DNA from: Anoxypelagibacter sp902613655
GTDB lineage: Bacteria; Pseudomonadota; Alphaproteobacteria; Pelagibacterales; Pelagibacteraceae
Direction of reading: 5' to 3'
Length of the DNA stretch: 53,875 nucleotides
Assembly (NCBI GenBank): GCA_902613655.1
Contig: CACMHR010000006.1
Coordinates: 1 to 53,875, forward strand
Part shown: positions 7,867-16,221 of the stretch, in pieces
Numbering within the stretch: the stretch's first letter is position 1
How the letters are laid out: each line of letters opens with the position of its first letter
Program-made: the position numbers and the translations under genes
Notes under the pieces: generated by a model
Database searches by the model: none
What the model was told of the DNA's origin: nothing
The model's input: only the letters and a program-made list of their open reading frames with translations

Positions 7867-8261
7867 TACTTTATCTTTAAAACCTCTATGACAGCTTTAG
7901 CGGCTTCTTTGCCTTTGTTATATCTTTTGGAAGCTTGGTTTTTGTTAAATAATGTAATAATTGAATTTCCAATCGGCTTTTTTTTGGTTATAGACAAATG
8001 CATTATTGCGTTTGTTATTGCGTTTGAAATTAAATCAAAATTTGCTGTTTGACCCTTAATGATACAACCTATTGCAATAAAGGCATCATATTTTTTAGCA
8101 AGTCTGGCTATAGCGACTGGTATCTCAAAGGCACCGGGTACCTTATAATCCTTCGCTCTAGTTACTCCGTATCTTTTTAATTCATTTTTAGCACTAAAAA
8201 GTAATTTGTTTGTAATACCGCTATTATAAGTTGAAATAACTATACAAATTTTTGGTTTCAT
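7866..8261 (-). CDS. ribH: 6,7-dimethyl-8-ribityllumazine synthase
   Basis: Condenses 5-amino-6-ribitylamino-uracil with 3,4-dihydroxy-2-butanone 4-phosphate, the penultimate riboflavin step. At 131 residues it is a short member of the family. Visible motifs are VISTYNSGIT, the substrate loop KVPGAFEIPVAI (about residues 40-51), IAIGCIIKGQTANFDLISNA and NKGKEAAKAVIEV near the C-terminus. The usual catalytic histidine after the GxTxHxx motif is replaced here by Asn in GQTANFD, which deserves an alignment check. It overlaps ribBA by 4 bases and nusB by one. Confidence 0.92.
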   Translation of the reverse strand: MKPKICIVISTYNSGITNKLLFSAKNELKRYGVTRAKDYKVPGAFEIPVAIARLAKKYDAFIAIGCIIKGQTANFDLISNAITNAIMHLSITKKKPIGNSIITLFNKNQASKRYNKGKEAAKAVIEVLKIK

Positions 8262-9316
8262 TTAATAATTTCCTGTTTCTTAATCTCTATTCCATAACCT
8301 TTAAGTGCTATAACACGTTTTTTTGCTCTTGAAACTAATATCATTTTTTTTATCTTTAATTCTTTAATTATTTGAGCACCAACACCATAATATCTTAGAA
8401 TTTTATTGTTTTCAGAAGAAATTGGTTTTGTATTAGATCCTGTTACAAGTATCAAAGCAAAATTTCCAAATTTATTTAAATATTTTAAAGAGTTTTTAAA
8501 AATATTTTTGTTAAAATTAAAAAAACTACTAGGTATATTGGTGGAAATAACTCTCACTCTTATGGATTTATTTAAATTAAATTTACCTTTTATCAGTGCA
8601 TAATGTTCTAAGCCGTCTAATTTATTTTTAAAAGTTTTAATATCAAAATTTCCAAATTTTCTTATTTTAATTTTTTTTGTTGATACATTTTTTATTAATC
8701 TTTCATTTTTTAACCTGTAGGAAATTAAATCTTCAATTTTAGCAATTTTTAATTGGTGTTTTTTTGCGAATGGAATCAGGTCGTTATATCTAGCCATAGT
8801 TCCATCTTCATTCATGACTTCACATATTACTGCACTAGGATTTAACTTTGCTAATTTTGAAATATCCACTGAAGCTTCCGTATGACCTGCCCTTTCTAGT
8901 ACACCACCATTTTTTGCGACTAAAGGAAAAACATGCCCAGGTGAGACTATATCTTTTTTACTCGATGAAGGTTTAATAGCTACCTTAATTGTTTTTGACC
9001 TATCGTGTGCAGATATCCCGGTCGAAATACCTTTTTTTGATTCAATTGAAACAGTAAAAGCAGTTTGTGTTCTAGATTTATTTATTAATGACATTAAAGG
9101 TAAATTTAATTTCTTAACTTTATTAGATGTTAAAGCTAAACAAATTAAACCTCTACCATGTTTCGCCATAAAATTAATTTTTTTGGGATTAATTTTTGAT
9201 GCTGGTACTACCAAGTCTCCTTCATTTTCTCTATCTTTGTTATCAACCAAAATAAACATTTTTCCTCTTTTGGCATCTTTAATAATTTCAACTATAGATG
9301 ATGAGTTTTTTTTCAT
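8258..9316 (-). CDS. ribB: RibBA-like: active-looking DHBP synthase fused to a degenerate GTP cyclohydrolase II
   Basis: The N-terminal part (about residues 5-205) is 3,4-dihydroxy-2-butanone-4-phosphate synthase, which makes the four-carbon riboflavin precursor. It keeps DRENEGD at 28-34, GRGLICLAL with Cys59, and GHTEASVD at 144-151. Residues 215-352 align in outline with GTP cyclohydrolase II (FGNFDIKTF, then YYGVGAQIIKELKIKKM, KKRVIALKGYGIEI). They lack the HSEC-LTGD-xxxS-xRCDCG zinc motif and the REGRGIGL catalytic motif, and the region is about 50 residues short. I therefore predict only RibB activity. GTP cyclohydrolase II would have to be supplied from elsewhere. It overlaps ribH by 4 bases. 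Confidence 0.9.
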   Translation of the reverse strand: MKKNSSSIVEIIKDAKRGKMFILVDNKDRENEGDLVVPASKINPKKINFMAKHGRGLICLALTSNKVKKLNLPLMSLINKSRTQTAFTVSIESKKGISTGISAHDRSKTIKVAIKPSSSKKDIVSPGHVFPLVAKNGGVLERAGHTEASVDISKLAKLNPSAVICEVMNEDGTMARYNDLIPFAKKHQLKIAKIEDLISYRLKNERLIKNVSTKKIKIRKFGNFDIKTFKNKLDGLEHYALIKGKFNLNKSIRVRVISTNIPSSFFNFNKNIFKNSLKYLNKFGNFALILVTGSNTKPISSENNKILRYYGVGAQIIKELKIKKMILVSRAKKRVIALKGYGIEIKKQEIIK

Positions 9317-9317
9317 T

Positions 9318-9914
9318 TCATTTATAAATATTATTTAAATATTTTCCTACAATATCAAATTCAACATTAACTTTATCTCCTTTTTTCAGTTTAACTAAGT
9401 TTGTAAGTCTTAGAGTGTGTGGGATAATAGTGATTTGAAAACTATTTTTTGTAACTTTAGAAACTGTAAGTGATACACCATTTATTGAGATTGATCCTTT
9501 TTCAACAATAAAATTCTTATATTTTTTATTTAACGAAAAATTAACATACCAAGATCTATCTATTATCTTAATGCTTTTCACAGAAGCAGTTGTATCAACA
9601 TGTCCTTGAACATAATGGCCAGAAATTTTTTTTCCATGGTATAAAGATTTTTCAATATTTATATTTTTACCAATTTTAATATTTTTAAAATTCGATCTAT
9701 TTAAAGTTTCTTTAGATAGATAGAAAAGAAAAGAACTTTTTTTGATTCTAATTAAAGTCAAGCAAACACCGTCACAACTTACAGACTCGCCAATATCTGT
9801 TTTTTTAAATTTAATATTAGATGCTACTTCAATAACTAAGCTTCCTCTTACATACTTTGGATTTCTTCTTAAACTTTTTATTGTACCTTGGTTGTATACA
9901 ATTCCATTAAACAT
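9318..9914 (-). CDS. ribE: Riboflavin synthase, alpha-chain type
   Basis: Dismutates two lumazine molecules to riboflavin. The 198-residue product has the expected internal duplication of two lumazine-binding barrels: MFNGIVYNQGTIKSL with ESVSCDGVCLTL in the first half, and HYVQGHVDTTASVKSI with KGSISINGVSLTV in the second, ending in IIPHTLRLTNL and GDKVNVEFDIVGKY. The initial M-F-(T/N)-G-I is the family hallmark and fixes the start. It lies 2 bases after ribD and 1 base before the RibBA-like gene, inside the rib cluster. Confidence 0.96.
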   Translation of the reverse strand: MFNGIVYNQGTIKSLRRNPKYVRGSLVIEVASNIKFKKTDIGESVSCDGVCLTLIRIKKSSFLFYLSKETLNRSNFKNIKIGKNINIEKSLYHGKKISGHYVQGHVDTTASVKSIKIIDRSWYVNFSLNKKYKNFIVEKGSISINGVSLTVSKVTKNSFQITIIPHTLRLTNLVKLKKGDKVNVEFDIVGKYLNNIYK

Positions 9915-9916
9915 AA

Positions 9917-11005
9917 TTAAATTTTCTCCTTATAAATTTGATCTCCAAAAAGATTAACACTTATTTGGTTTTTTAATTTAATTTTTTTTATAATATTGGG
10001 GCTTGAGTTATTGGTGCCTTGATTTTTAAGTTTATAAAATGATTGAAAAATATAGATATTTTTTATTAATTCATTTTTAATAAGGAAATTTGTAAAATTA
10101 AGACCAGCTTCAACTAAAATTCTAGAATATTTTTTTTTGAGTTTAAAAAAAAGATTTTTATAATCTTTAAACAAATTTAATTGTCCAACTTTTATTATTT
10201 TTAAACCCCTGCTTTTAAAGAAAGATATTTTTTTTGAATCATTTTTACAAGTAACTAATAAAATTTTCCTATACTTCATATTATTAAAAAGTTTTAAATT
10301 TTTTTTAAGTTTTAAGTTTCTATCAATAATAACAAGATCTGGGCACTTTTTTTCCAAACCTTCAATACGACAATTAAGTATTGAGTTATCATGATTAATT
10401 GATTTTGATGTAGAGATTAAACAATCGTATGTTGATCTTATGACATGTGCCCTTTTTCTTGAATGAAGATTGGTAATCCATCTTTTTTTTTTGTTTATGG
10501 TAAAATAATCTTTTGATATTGCTATTTTAGCATCTATTAGAGGAAGTTTGTCACTATGTTGTAAAAAATAGCTTTCATAAAAATCTTTTCCCTCCTTTTC
10601 GAGTATTTTGGAATTAACAGAAATATTTCTGCTTTTTAAAATATTTTTAGATTTATTTTTGGACCTTGTATCCGAGTCATGGATAGAAAAAAAAACCTTT
10701 TTGACTTTTTTTTTATTTATCAAATTTGTACATGGAGGTGTAACGCCATGATGGGAGCATGGTTCAAGTGTTACGTATAAATTTGAATTGTTAAAATTTA
10801 ATTTTTTGTTTAAAGCATTATATTCTGCATGAGGTCTTCCGTTAAAAGATGTAAACCCGGATGAAATTACGGATTCATTTTTTTCAACGATACATCCTAC
10901 AGAGGGGTTGCTTTTAGTTGAACCTAAATTATTTTTTGCCTGTTCAAATGCTAAGCTTAAAAAGTAAGAGTGTTTTGATTTAAATTTTTTTTTTATTTTC
11001 TCCAT
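9917..11005 (-). CDS. ribD: Bifunctional riboflavin deaminase-reductase RibD
   Basis: Deaminates, then reduces, the pyrimidine intermediate of riboflavin synthesis. The N-terminal deaminase domain (residues about 10-145) has the zinc site HAE at 59-61 and PCSHHGVTPPC with Cys83 and Cys92. The reductase domain follows, but is divergent: IAISKDYFTINKKKRWITN, RAHVIRSTYDCLIS and DNSILNCR stand where KxAxSLDGxxA, RxxVHxLRxxxDA and DDPxLxxR are usual. EAGLNFTNFLI matches the late EGG-x-x-L motif. The start lies 26 bases inside the nrdR end and is the only in-frame ATG before the conserved deaminase region. Confidence 0.93.
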   Translation of the reverse strand: MEKIKKKFKSKHSYFLSLAFEQAKNNLGSTKSNPSVGCIVEKNESVISSGFTSFNGRPHAEYNALNKKLNFNNSNLYVTLEPCSHHGVTPPCTNLINKKKVKKVFFSIHDSDTRSKNKSKNILKSRNISVNSKILEKEGKDFYESYFLQHSDKLPLIDAKIAISKDYFTINKKKRWITNLHSRKRAHVIRSTYDCLISTSKSINHDNSILNCRIEGLEKKCPDLVIIDRNLKLKKNLKLFNNMKYRKILLVTCKNDSKKISFFKSRGLKIIKVGQLNLFKDYKNLFFKLKKKYSRILVEAGLNFTNFLIKNELIKNIYIFQSFYKLKNQGTNNSSPNIIKKIKLKNQISVNLFGDQIYKEKI

Positions 11006-11450
11006 CTAGTTCCTCAATATAGTCACCAAATTCTCCTACCTCCTTAAAATTTGTGTATACTGAAGCAAATCTTACATAGGCAATTTTGTCTAGATCTCTT
11101 AAAGTATCCATAACTTTTTTTCCAATAACACTTGATTGTATTTCGGATTGACCCATTTCCTCTAGATCTCGGGAAATTCTTGAAACAATTTTTTCAATAG
11201 TATCAGGATCGAATGGCCTTTTTTTTAAGGCGGTAAATAATGATTTTGCTAATTTTTCTCTATCAAAGGGAGACCTTCTTCCATTTTTTTTGATTACAGA
11301 AAGTTCTCTAAACTGAACTCTTTCAAATGTGGTAAATCTTACTGCTTTGCTACAAGGACATAATCTTCTTCTTCTTATGGCTGTACCGTCTTCTGTCGGT
11401 CTAGAATCTACTACTGAAGTGTCTTTTTCTCTACAAAATGGACAAATCAT
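10980..11450 (-). CDS. nrdR: Transcriptional repressor NrdR with altered zinc ribbon
   Basis: ATP/dATP-responsive repressor of ribonucleotide reductase genes. The 156-residue protein begins MICPFC, then VVDSRPTEDGTAIRRRRLC, the NrdR zinc-ribbon region, followed by the ATP-cone (VIKKNGRRSPFDREKL to DKIAYVRFASVY). The second cysteine pair should be C-x-x-C followed by G-x-RFTT; here it reads C-P-C-S-K-A-V-RFTTFER, a Cx1C pair and one extra residue before RFTT. I checked the codons (TGT CCT TGT AGC AAA). The gene lies 3 bases after glyA, the standard alphaproteobacterial pairing. Confidence 0.95.
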   Translation of the reverse strand: MICPFCREKDTSVVDSRPTEDGTAIRRRRLCPCSKAVRFTTFERVQFRELSVIKKNGRRSPFDREKLAKSLFTALKKRPFDPDTIEKIVSRISRDLEEMGQSEIQSSVIGKKVMDTLRDLDKIAYVRFASVYTNFKEVGEFGDYIEELDGENKKKI

Positions 11451-11453
11451 AAT

Positions 11454-12770
11454 TTAATTTTTAAACAGATGATTATATATAGGAAATTTAGAACAAAGTT
11501 CAATCACTTCTTTTCTGACCTCTGACTCAGTTTTGGAATTATCATCAGGATTAGTAGATAAACCTTTGATTACTTTTGTAATTAATTCGCCAACTTTTTT
11601 AAATTCATTTAATCCAAATCCTCTTGTTGTAGCTGCTTGTGATCCAAGTCTAATTCCAGATGTAATTGTCATCTTTTCAGTATCAAAAGGTATGCCATTT
11701 TTATTACATGTAATATTTGAATTACATAAACTAACTTCAGCAGCTTTGCCTGTAACTTTAAAAGGTCTTAAATCTACAAGCATTAAATGGGTATCTGTTC
11801 CGCCTGAAAAAATCTTGAACCCATTATTTTTGAGTGTTTCTGATAAAATTTTAGCATTTTCTAATACAGATTTTATATATTCTCTAAAGTTTGGTTGAAG
11901 GGCTTCATGAAATGCTGCTGCTTTTGCTGCTATCACATGCATTAAAGGTCCACCTTGATAACCAGGAAATACTGCAGAGTTAAATTTTTTATATAAATCT
12001 TCTCTATTGGTTAAAATAATTCCTCCTCTACCACCTCTTAAAACTTTATGAGTTGTAGATGTAACAACGTCGGCATATTTAACTGGATTGGGATATCCCT
12101 TTCCAGCAACTAAACCTGAGAAGTGGGCCATATCAACCATTAGATATGCGTTAACACTGTCTGCGATTTCGCGAAACTTTTTGAAATCTATTATTCTTGA
12201 GTATGCACTCCCGCCAGCAATTAATATCTTGGGTTTGTGCTCTGTAGCTAGTTTTTGGATTTGATCATAATCAATTAGACCAGTTTCTTTATCTACTTCG
12301 TAATGAAAAGCTTTAAACCATTTTCCCGACTGAGCCACCTTTGCTCCGTGAGTTAAGTGACCTCCTGAATTTAAACTCATTGCAAGAATTGGATCACCTG
12401 GATTTAAAAGCGCAAGATAAACAGCTCCGTTTGCCTGCGCCCCTGAATGAGGTTGAACATTTGCAAATTTACAATCGAATAATTTTTTAACTCTTTCTAA
12501 AGCTAACTCCTCTGCTTTATCAACAAATTCACATCCACCGTAATATCTTTTACCAGGATAACCTTCTGCATATTTATTTGTTAAAATTGATCCTTGAGCA
12601 TCAAGTACTGCTTTTGAAACAATATTTTCAGATGCAATTAATTCAATATGTTGTTGCTGTCTATTAAGCTCCTCGTTAATTGAATTATATAAATCTGGAT
12701 CTCTTTCAGATAAATTTTTATCGAAATAATCCTGATAATAATTACTAATATCTTTTTTAATTTTTGACAT
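11454..12770 (-). CDS. glyA: Serine hydroxymethyltransferase
   Basis: PLP enzyme interconverting serine and glycine while charging tetrahydrofolate with a C1 unit; this links to the glycine/serine needs of SAR11-type cells. The 438-residue protein has HIELIASENIVS near residue 41, NKYAEGYPGKRYYGGC at 65-80, and the PLP-lysine motif VVTSTTHKVLRGGRGG with Lys242, followed by FPGYQGGPLMHVIAAKA. No riboswitch can fit upstream, because rpiB ends 8 bases before its ATG. It is followed by nrdR and the rib genes. Confidence 0.98.
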   Translation of the reverse strand: MSKIKKDISNYYQDYFDKNLSERDPDLYNSINEELNRQQQHIELIASENIVSKAVLDAQGSILTNKYAEGYPGKRYYGGCEFVDKAEELALERVKKLFDCKFANVQPHSGAQANGAVYLALLNPGDPILAMSLNSGGHLTHGAKVAQSGKWFKAFHYEVDKETGLIDYDQIQKLATEHKPKILIAGGSAYSRIIDFKKFREIADSVNAYLMVDMAHFSGLVAGKGYPNPVKYADVVTSTTHKVLRGGRGGIILTNREDLYKKFNSAVFPGYQGGPLMHVIAAKAAAFHEALQPNFREYIKSVLENAKILSETLKNNGFKIFSGGTDTHLMLVDLRPFKVTGKAAEVSLCNSNITCNKNGIPFDTEKMTITSGIRLGSQAATTRGFGLNEFKKVGELITKVIKGLSTNPDDNSKTESEVRKEVIELCSKFPIYNHLFKN

Positions 12771-12778
12771 AATTAATA

Positions 12779-13216
12779 TTAAATCTTTTTTACTCTTCGA
12801 AGGTGCCTTCCTCCCTCGAATTTAGTACTTAGAAAAACATTAACTAATTTAATTGCGTTTTGTTTATTAGTTAATCTAGATCCTAATGCCAGGATATTAG
12901 CATTATTATGCATTCTAGACAAACGTGTAGATGCTATATTATAGCAAACAGCAGCTCGTATTTTTTTGAATTTATTGGCTGAGATGGCCATACCAGTACC
13001 AGATCCGCATACTAATATACCTACATTGCTTTTTTTAGATATAACGTTTCTAGCTACCTTTTTTGCATAATCAGGATAATCTACAGAATTGTTATTTATT
13101 GGTCCTAAATCAAGCACTTTAATTTTTTTCTTTAATAGATATTTTCTAATTTTTTCTTTTAAATTAAAACCTGCGTGATCTGATGATAGTGATATTTTTT
13201 TGAATAAGGATTTCAA
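12779..13216 (-). CDS. rpiB: Ribose-5-phosphate isomerase B, probable TTG start
   Basis: Interconverts ribose-5-phosphate and ribulose-5-phosphate. The 145-residue product has SSDHAGFNLKEKI at residues 11-23, VDYPDYA, the catalytic Cys70 in GILVCGSGTGMAISANK, and RMHNNANILALGSR with His103. The reading frame contains no suitable ATG before the conserved SSDHAGF. The only near candidate is a TTG (TTG AAA TCC TTA), two bases past the upstream dioxygenase stop. In this family rpiB often precedes glyA, as here. Confidence 0.93.
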   Translation of the reverse strand: MKSLFKKISLSSDHAGFNLKEKIRKYLLKKKIKVLDLGPINNNSVDYPDYAKKVARNVISKKSNVGILVCGSGTGMAISANKFKKIRAAVCYNIASTRLSRMHNNANILALGSRLTNKQNAIKLVNVFLSTKFEGGRHLRRVKKI

Positions 13217-13217
13217 A

Positions 13218-13814
13218 TTAATTGAATCTGTCTTCTAACATACAAGCCACAATGTGAATTCTATTTTGCTCACCGCCATTGAAAAAATTGTGATACCTTG
13301 TGTTATTTGTGATCCAAACTTTTCCATCTGCTGGCATATGTTTAGCAACATCCTCTATTACCATTTTACATCCTGGATTTGTAATTATAGGAATATGTAA
13401 TCTAGGCTCAGGATCTTTATGCCAACTTAAAGTTGACCTTGGTTCTTTTAAAAGAATCCTAACTCTTCCGATTTTAAATTTTGATTTTAAAGCTTTGTAA
13501 ACTTCTTCAAAGTAGGTATTTTTAAATTCTGGTAATAGTTCAGTATATTTTGACTCATCAATTGGTTTGTCTCTCATAACTTCTTTTCCAGTCTCATCTG
13601 GTTTTGTCCAGTAAACTCCTCTAACGTTATGACCTTTAATTGAGTCGTCATTACCTGGAACTTTATTCATAGGTATTGCGTGAAAATTTGTAATATTCAA
13701 AGTTTGGTATTTTGATTTTTTTAAAATTGATTCTAAAGTGGACCTTAGTTTATTTATATCAAATGACAAATTAGGTACTTGGTAAAAGTCTGTTTGTGTG
13801 GTTGTATCTGACAT
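13218..13814 (-). CDS. Aspartyl/asparaginyl beta-hydroxylase-like 2-oxoglutarate dioxygenase
   Basis: Predicted Fe(II)/2-oxoglutarate-dependent oxygenase of 198 residues; the substrate is unknown. The jelly-roll core is visible at residues 115-195. LSWHKDPEPRLHIPIIT supplies His132 and Asp134. NNTRYHNFFNGG supplies His175, and Arg186 in NRIHIVA is placed to bind 2-oxoglutarate. No signal peptide or membrane helix. It is first in the minus-strand run dioxygenase-rpiB-glyA-nrdR-rib, 81 bases divergent from hemB. It could modify a protein or a small metabolite. Confidence 0.75.
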   Translation of the reverse strand: MSDTTTQTDFYQVPNLSFDINKLRSTLESILKKSKYQTLNITNFHAIPMNKVPGNDDSIKGHNVRGVYWTKPDETGKEVMRDKPIDESKYTELLPEFKNTYFEEVYKALKSKFKIGRVRILLKEPRSTLSWHKDPEPRLHIPIITNPGCKMVIEDVAKHMPADGKVWITNNTRYHNFFNGGEQNRIHIVACMLEDRFN

Positions 13815-13895
13815 ATGGATTATCTTATTACATTTTTTAATAATTTAAATAATATTATATTTGTCGCACAAAACAAAGTTTTATAAGTTTGAAAT

Positions 13896-14885
13896 ATGAA
13901 AATATTGGGGAAATATCCGGATATTAGATTGAGAAGGAATCGCAAGTACAATTGGTCTCGAAGATTAGTAGCTGAAAATAACTTAACTGTTGATGATTTA
14001 ATACTTCCTGTTTTTGTTAAAGAAGGAAAAAACAAAATTGAAAAGATCAAAAGTATGCCAGGTTGCAACAGATACACAATAGATAAATTAAATAATGTTA
14101 TTAATACTGCAAGTAAATTAAAAATACCTTTGGTTGCCATTTTCCCAAACACTCCTAGTGTGAAAAAAAATTCTATTGGAAGTGAAGCGCTAAATGAAGA
14201 TAACTTGGTGTGTAGAGCAATAAAAAAAATTAAAAAAATTAATCCTAATATTGGAGTTATGGCAGACGTTGCATTAGATCCGTATACAGATCATGGCCAT
14301 GACGGTATCTTGAAAAATAAAGAAATTCTTAATGATGAAACAATTAATATTTTATCAAAACAAGCGCTTCTCCAATCTCAAATGGGATGTGATGTTATAG
14401 CACCATCAGATATGATGGATGGAAGAGTAGGTATTATTAGAAAAACATTAGATAAAAATAATTTCAAAAATGTTCAGATTTTATCTTATGCTGCAAAATA
14501 TGCTTCAAATTTTTATGGACCATTTAGAGAGGCTATAGGATCTAAGAGTAAATTAAAGGGAGATAAAAAAACTTATCAAATGGATAATAAAAATTCGAAT
14601 GAAGCGTTAAGAGAAGTTGCCCTAGACATAAAAGAAGGCGCTGATTTTGTAATGGTAAAACCAGCATTACCTTACATAGATATAATTAAATCGATAAAAG
14701 AAACATTTAAAATTCCCGTATTTGCATACCAGGTGTCCGGTGAATACACGATGATAAAAAATTCTATCATTAATGGTAATCTTAATAATGATGTAATTTT
14801 AGAAAGTTTGATGTCAATTAAAAGATCCGGTGCGTCTGCAATTGTAACCTATTTTGCATTAGAGATTGCAAAAAGGGTTAAATAA
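13896..14885 (+). CDS. hemB: Porphobilinogen synthase (delta-aminolevulinate dehydratase)
   Basis: Condenses two 5-aminolevulinate molecules to porphobilinogen in tetrapyrrole synthesis. The 329-residue protein carries the Schiff-base lysines Lys201 (SYAAKYASNFYGPFREA) and Lys255 (VMVKPALPY), plus APSDMMDGRVG and AYQVSGEYTM. The metal-site segment reads MADVALDPYTDHGHDG, the cysteine-free form, so this is the Mg/non-zinc class common in alphaproteobacteria. Its 3' end overlaps the convergent recO stop by 8 bases. Confidence 0.97.
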   Translation: MKILGKYPDIRLRRNRKYNWSRRLVAENNLTVDDLILPVFVKEGKNKIEKIKSMPGCNRYTIDKLNNVINTASKLKIPLVAIFPNTPSVKKNSIGSEALNEDNLVCRAIKKIKKINPNIGVMADVALDPYTDHGHDGILKNKEILNDETINILSKQALLQSQMGCDVIAPSDMMDGRVGIIRKTLDKNNFKNVQILSYAAKYASNFYGPFREAIGSKSKLKGDKKTYQMDNKNSNEALREVALDIKEGADFVMVKPALPYIDIIKSIKETFKIPVFAYQVSGEYTMIKNSIINGNLNNDVILESLMSIKRSGASAIVTYFALEIAKRVK

Positions 14886-15555
14886 ATTTTTTCTCTAATA
14901 GTTTTCTTGAATAAGGAAATCTTAAATTGTTTGGATTAAAAAATTTATTTTCCAATAGATTTCTTACAAAACTGAGTCCATTATATATATCATTATTATC
15001 TAGTTTTTCCTCATTTTTTGAAATAAGAAATTTTGGCATTTTGTACAAAACATTATCTACATTTATACTTATCGTGTTTTCATTAAAATTTTTTTGTGTA
15101 ACAGTTTTATCTACATTAAATCCAAATCCTAAGTATTGAATTAATTGTAACTCCCAATTTAAATACAAATTCATCCAATTTTCTTTACTAAAATTATCCA
15201 AAAGAAAACAAAGGGAGTCGTATATTTTTTTATGGGATTGATTTTCTGGTAAAGTAGATTTTAAAATTGAAGAGAGTGAATTTAAACATAAAATTTTATT
15301 TTTATTATCAAAATATTTAGGTGAAATAGGTTTAATTAATTCTGTTTTAAAATAACCAATTTTATTTTCACTTTTTGATGTATGTATAATGAAAATTTTA
15401 TTCATTAATTGAAGATGATTTTTAACTTTTCTAGAGGTGCCTCCGTAAACAATCCCGCTAGTCTTACCAAACTTACCAGTAAAAATATCTAGAATAATTG
15501 CATTTTCCCTAAATCTTCTCTTTCCTATAACAAAACCTTCATCTTCCCAGTTCAT
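14878..15555 (-). CDS. recO: DNA repair protein RecO
   Basis: Recombination mediator that loads RecA with RecR. The 225-residue product starts MNWEDEGFVIGKRRFRENAI, followed by FTGKFGKTSGIVYGGTSRK, which is the N-terminal OB fold of RecO. A helical second half contains LYLNWELQLIQYLGFGFNV. The C4 zinc-finger cysteines of some RecO proteins are absent, and the C-terminal region is short. It is last in the spoT-pyrE-pdxJ-lepB-rnc-recO run. The usual era gene between rnc and recO is missing: rnc ends immediately before the recO start. Confidence 0.88.
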   Translation of the reverse strand: MNWEDEGFVIGKRRFRENAIILDIFTGKFGKTSGIVYGGTSRKVKNHLQLMNKIFIIHTSKSENKIGYFKTELIKPISPKYFDNKNKILCLNSLSSILKSTLPENQSHKKIYDSLCFLLDNFSKENWMNLYLNWELQLIQYLGFGFNVDKTVTQKNFNENTISINVDNVLYKMPKFLISKNEEKLDNNDIYNGLSFVRNLLENKFFNPNNLRFPYSRKLLEKKFI

Positions 15556-16221
15556 TTAAATTTTAAGACTCTTAACTAATTTTGATGCAGCATTTTGTTC
15601 AGCTAATTTTTTTGATTTTCCTTGTCCAAAATATCTTTTTGAATTTGAAATACTTACTTGAACCTTAAAAATTGGATTGTGGTTTGGGCCGGTTGGTTTG
15701 AATGATTTATATATAGGTAATTTTTTAAATTTTTTTAATGAAAACTCTTGAAGTTTTGTTTTTGGATCAATACGAGTAACAACAGACTTTTTTAAAAAAT
15801 TATGCCAGTTCCTCAAAATAAATTTTTCTACAACAGTATATCCTTGATCTAGATATAGAGCTCCAATTACTGACTCACAACAATCACTCAATATTCTTTC
15901 ATCGTTATCTCTTAGATTTCTTAATGATTTTCCCATTTTGACAAAATTTTTTAAATTAAGTTGCCTACCGATTTGTCCACAGGTTTTTTTGTTTACCAGG
16001 TAGGCAAATTTTTTATCTATCGCTCCCTCGTTCTCATCGGGATAAAGACTCAATAACTTTTTGGCAATTACTAAACCTATCACTCGATCACCTAGAAATT
16101 CTAGTTTTTCATTATTATATTTTTCGTTATAACTTTTGTGAATTAAACTTTGTATTAAAAGTTTTTTATTATTAAAGTTTATTTTTAAATTATTCTCAAT
16201 TGTTTTTATATTACTTTTCAT
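15556..16221 (-). CDS. rnc: Ribonuclease III
   Basis: Double-stranded-RNA endonuclease for rRNA and mRNA processing. The 221-residue protein has the RNase III signature NEKLEFLGDRVIG at residues 37-49 with Asp45, and the second metal-binding cluster DCCESVIGALYLD with Asp113 and Glu116. A dsRNA-binding domain follows (residues about 150-220), ending GQGKSKKLAEQNAASKLVKSL. It overlaps lepB by 4 bases and abuts recO. Confidence 0.97.
   Translation of the reverse strand: MKSNIKTIENNLKINFNNKKLLIQSLIHKSYNEKYNNEKLEFLGDRVIGLVIAKKLLSLYPDENEGAIDKKFAYLVNKKTCGQIGRQLNLKNFVKMGKSLRNLRDNDERILSDCCESVIGALYLDQGYTVVEKFILRNWHNFLKKSVVTRIDPKTKLQEFSLKKFKKLPIYKSFKPTGPNHNPIFKVQVSISNSKRYFGQGKSKKLAEQNAASKLVKSLKI

Noticed and set aside
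11451..12800. Glycine riboswitch upstream of glyA or FMN riboswitch upstream of rib genes
   Set aside because: Spacers are 1-8 bases; there is no room for an aptamer.
13815..13895. hemB promoter at TTGTCG/TATAAG
   Set aside because: The spacer is 15 bases and the -10 would be only 8 bases from the ATG; not convincing.
13820..14152. 110-codon frame antisense to the hemB start
   Set aside because: Shadow of hemB; it would block the hemB promoter and matches no family I recognise.
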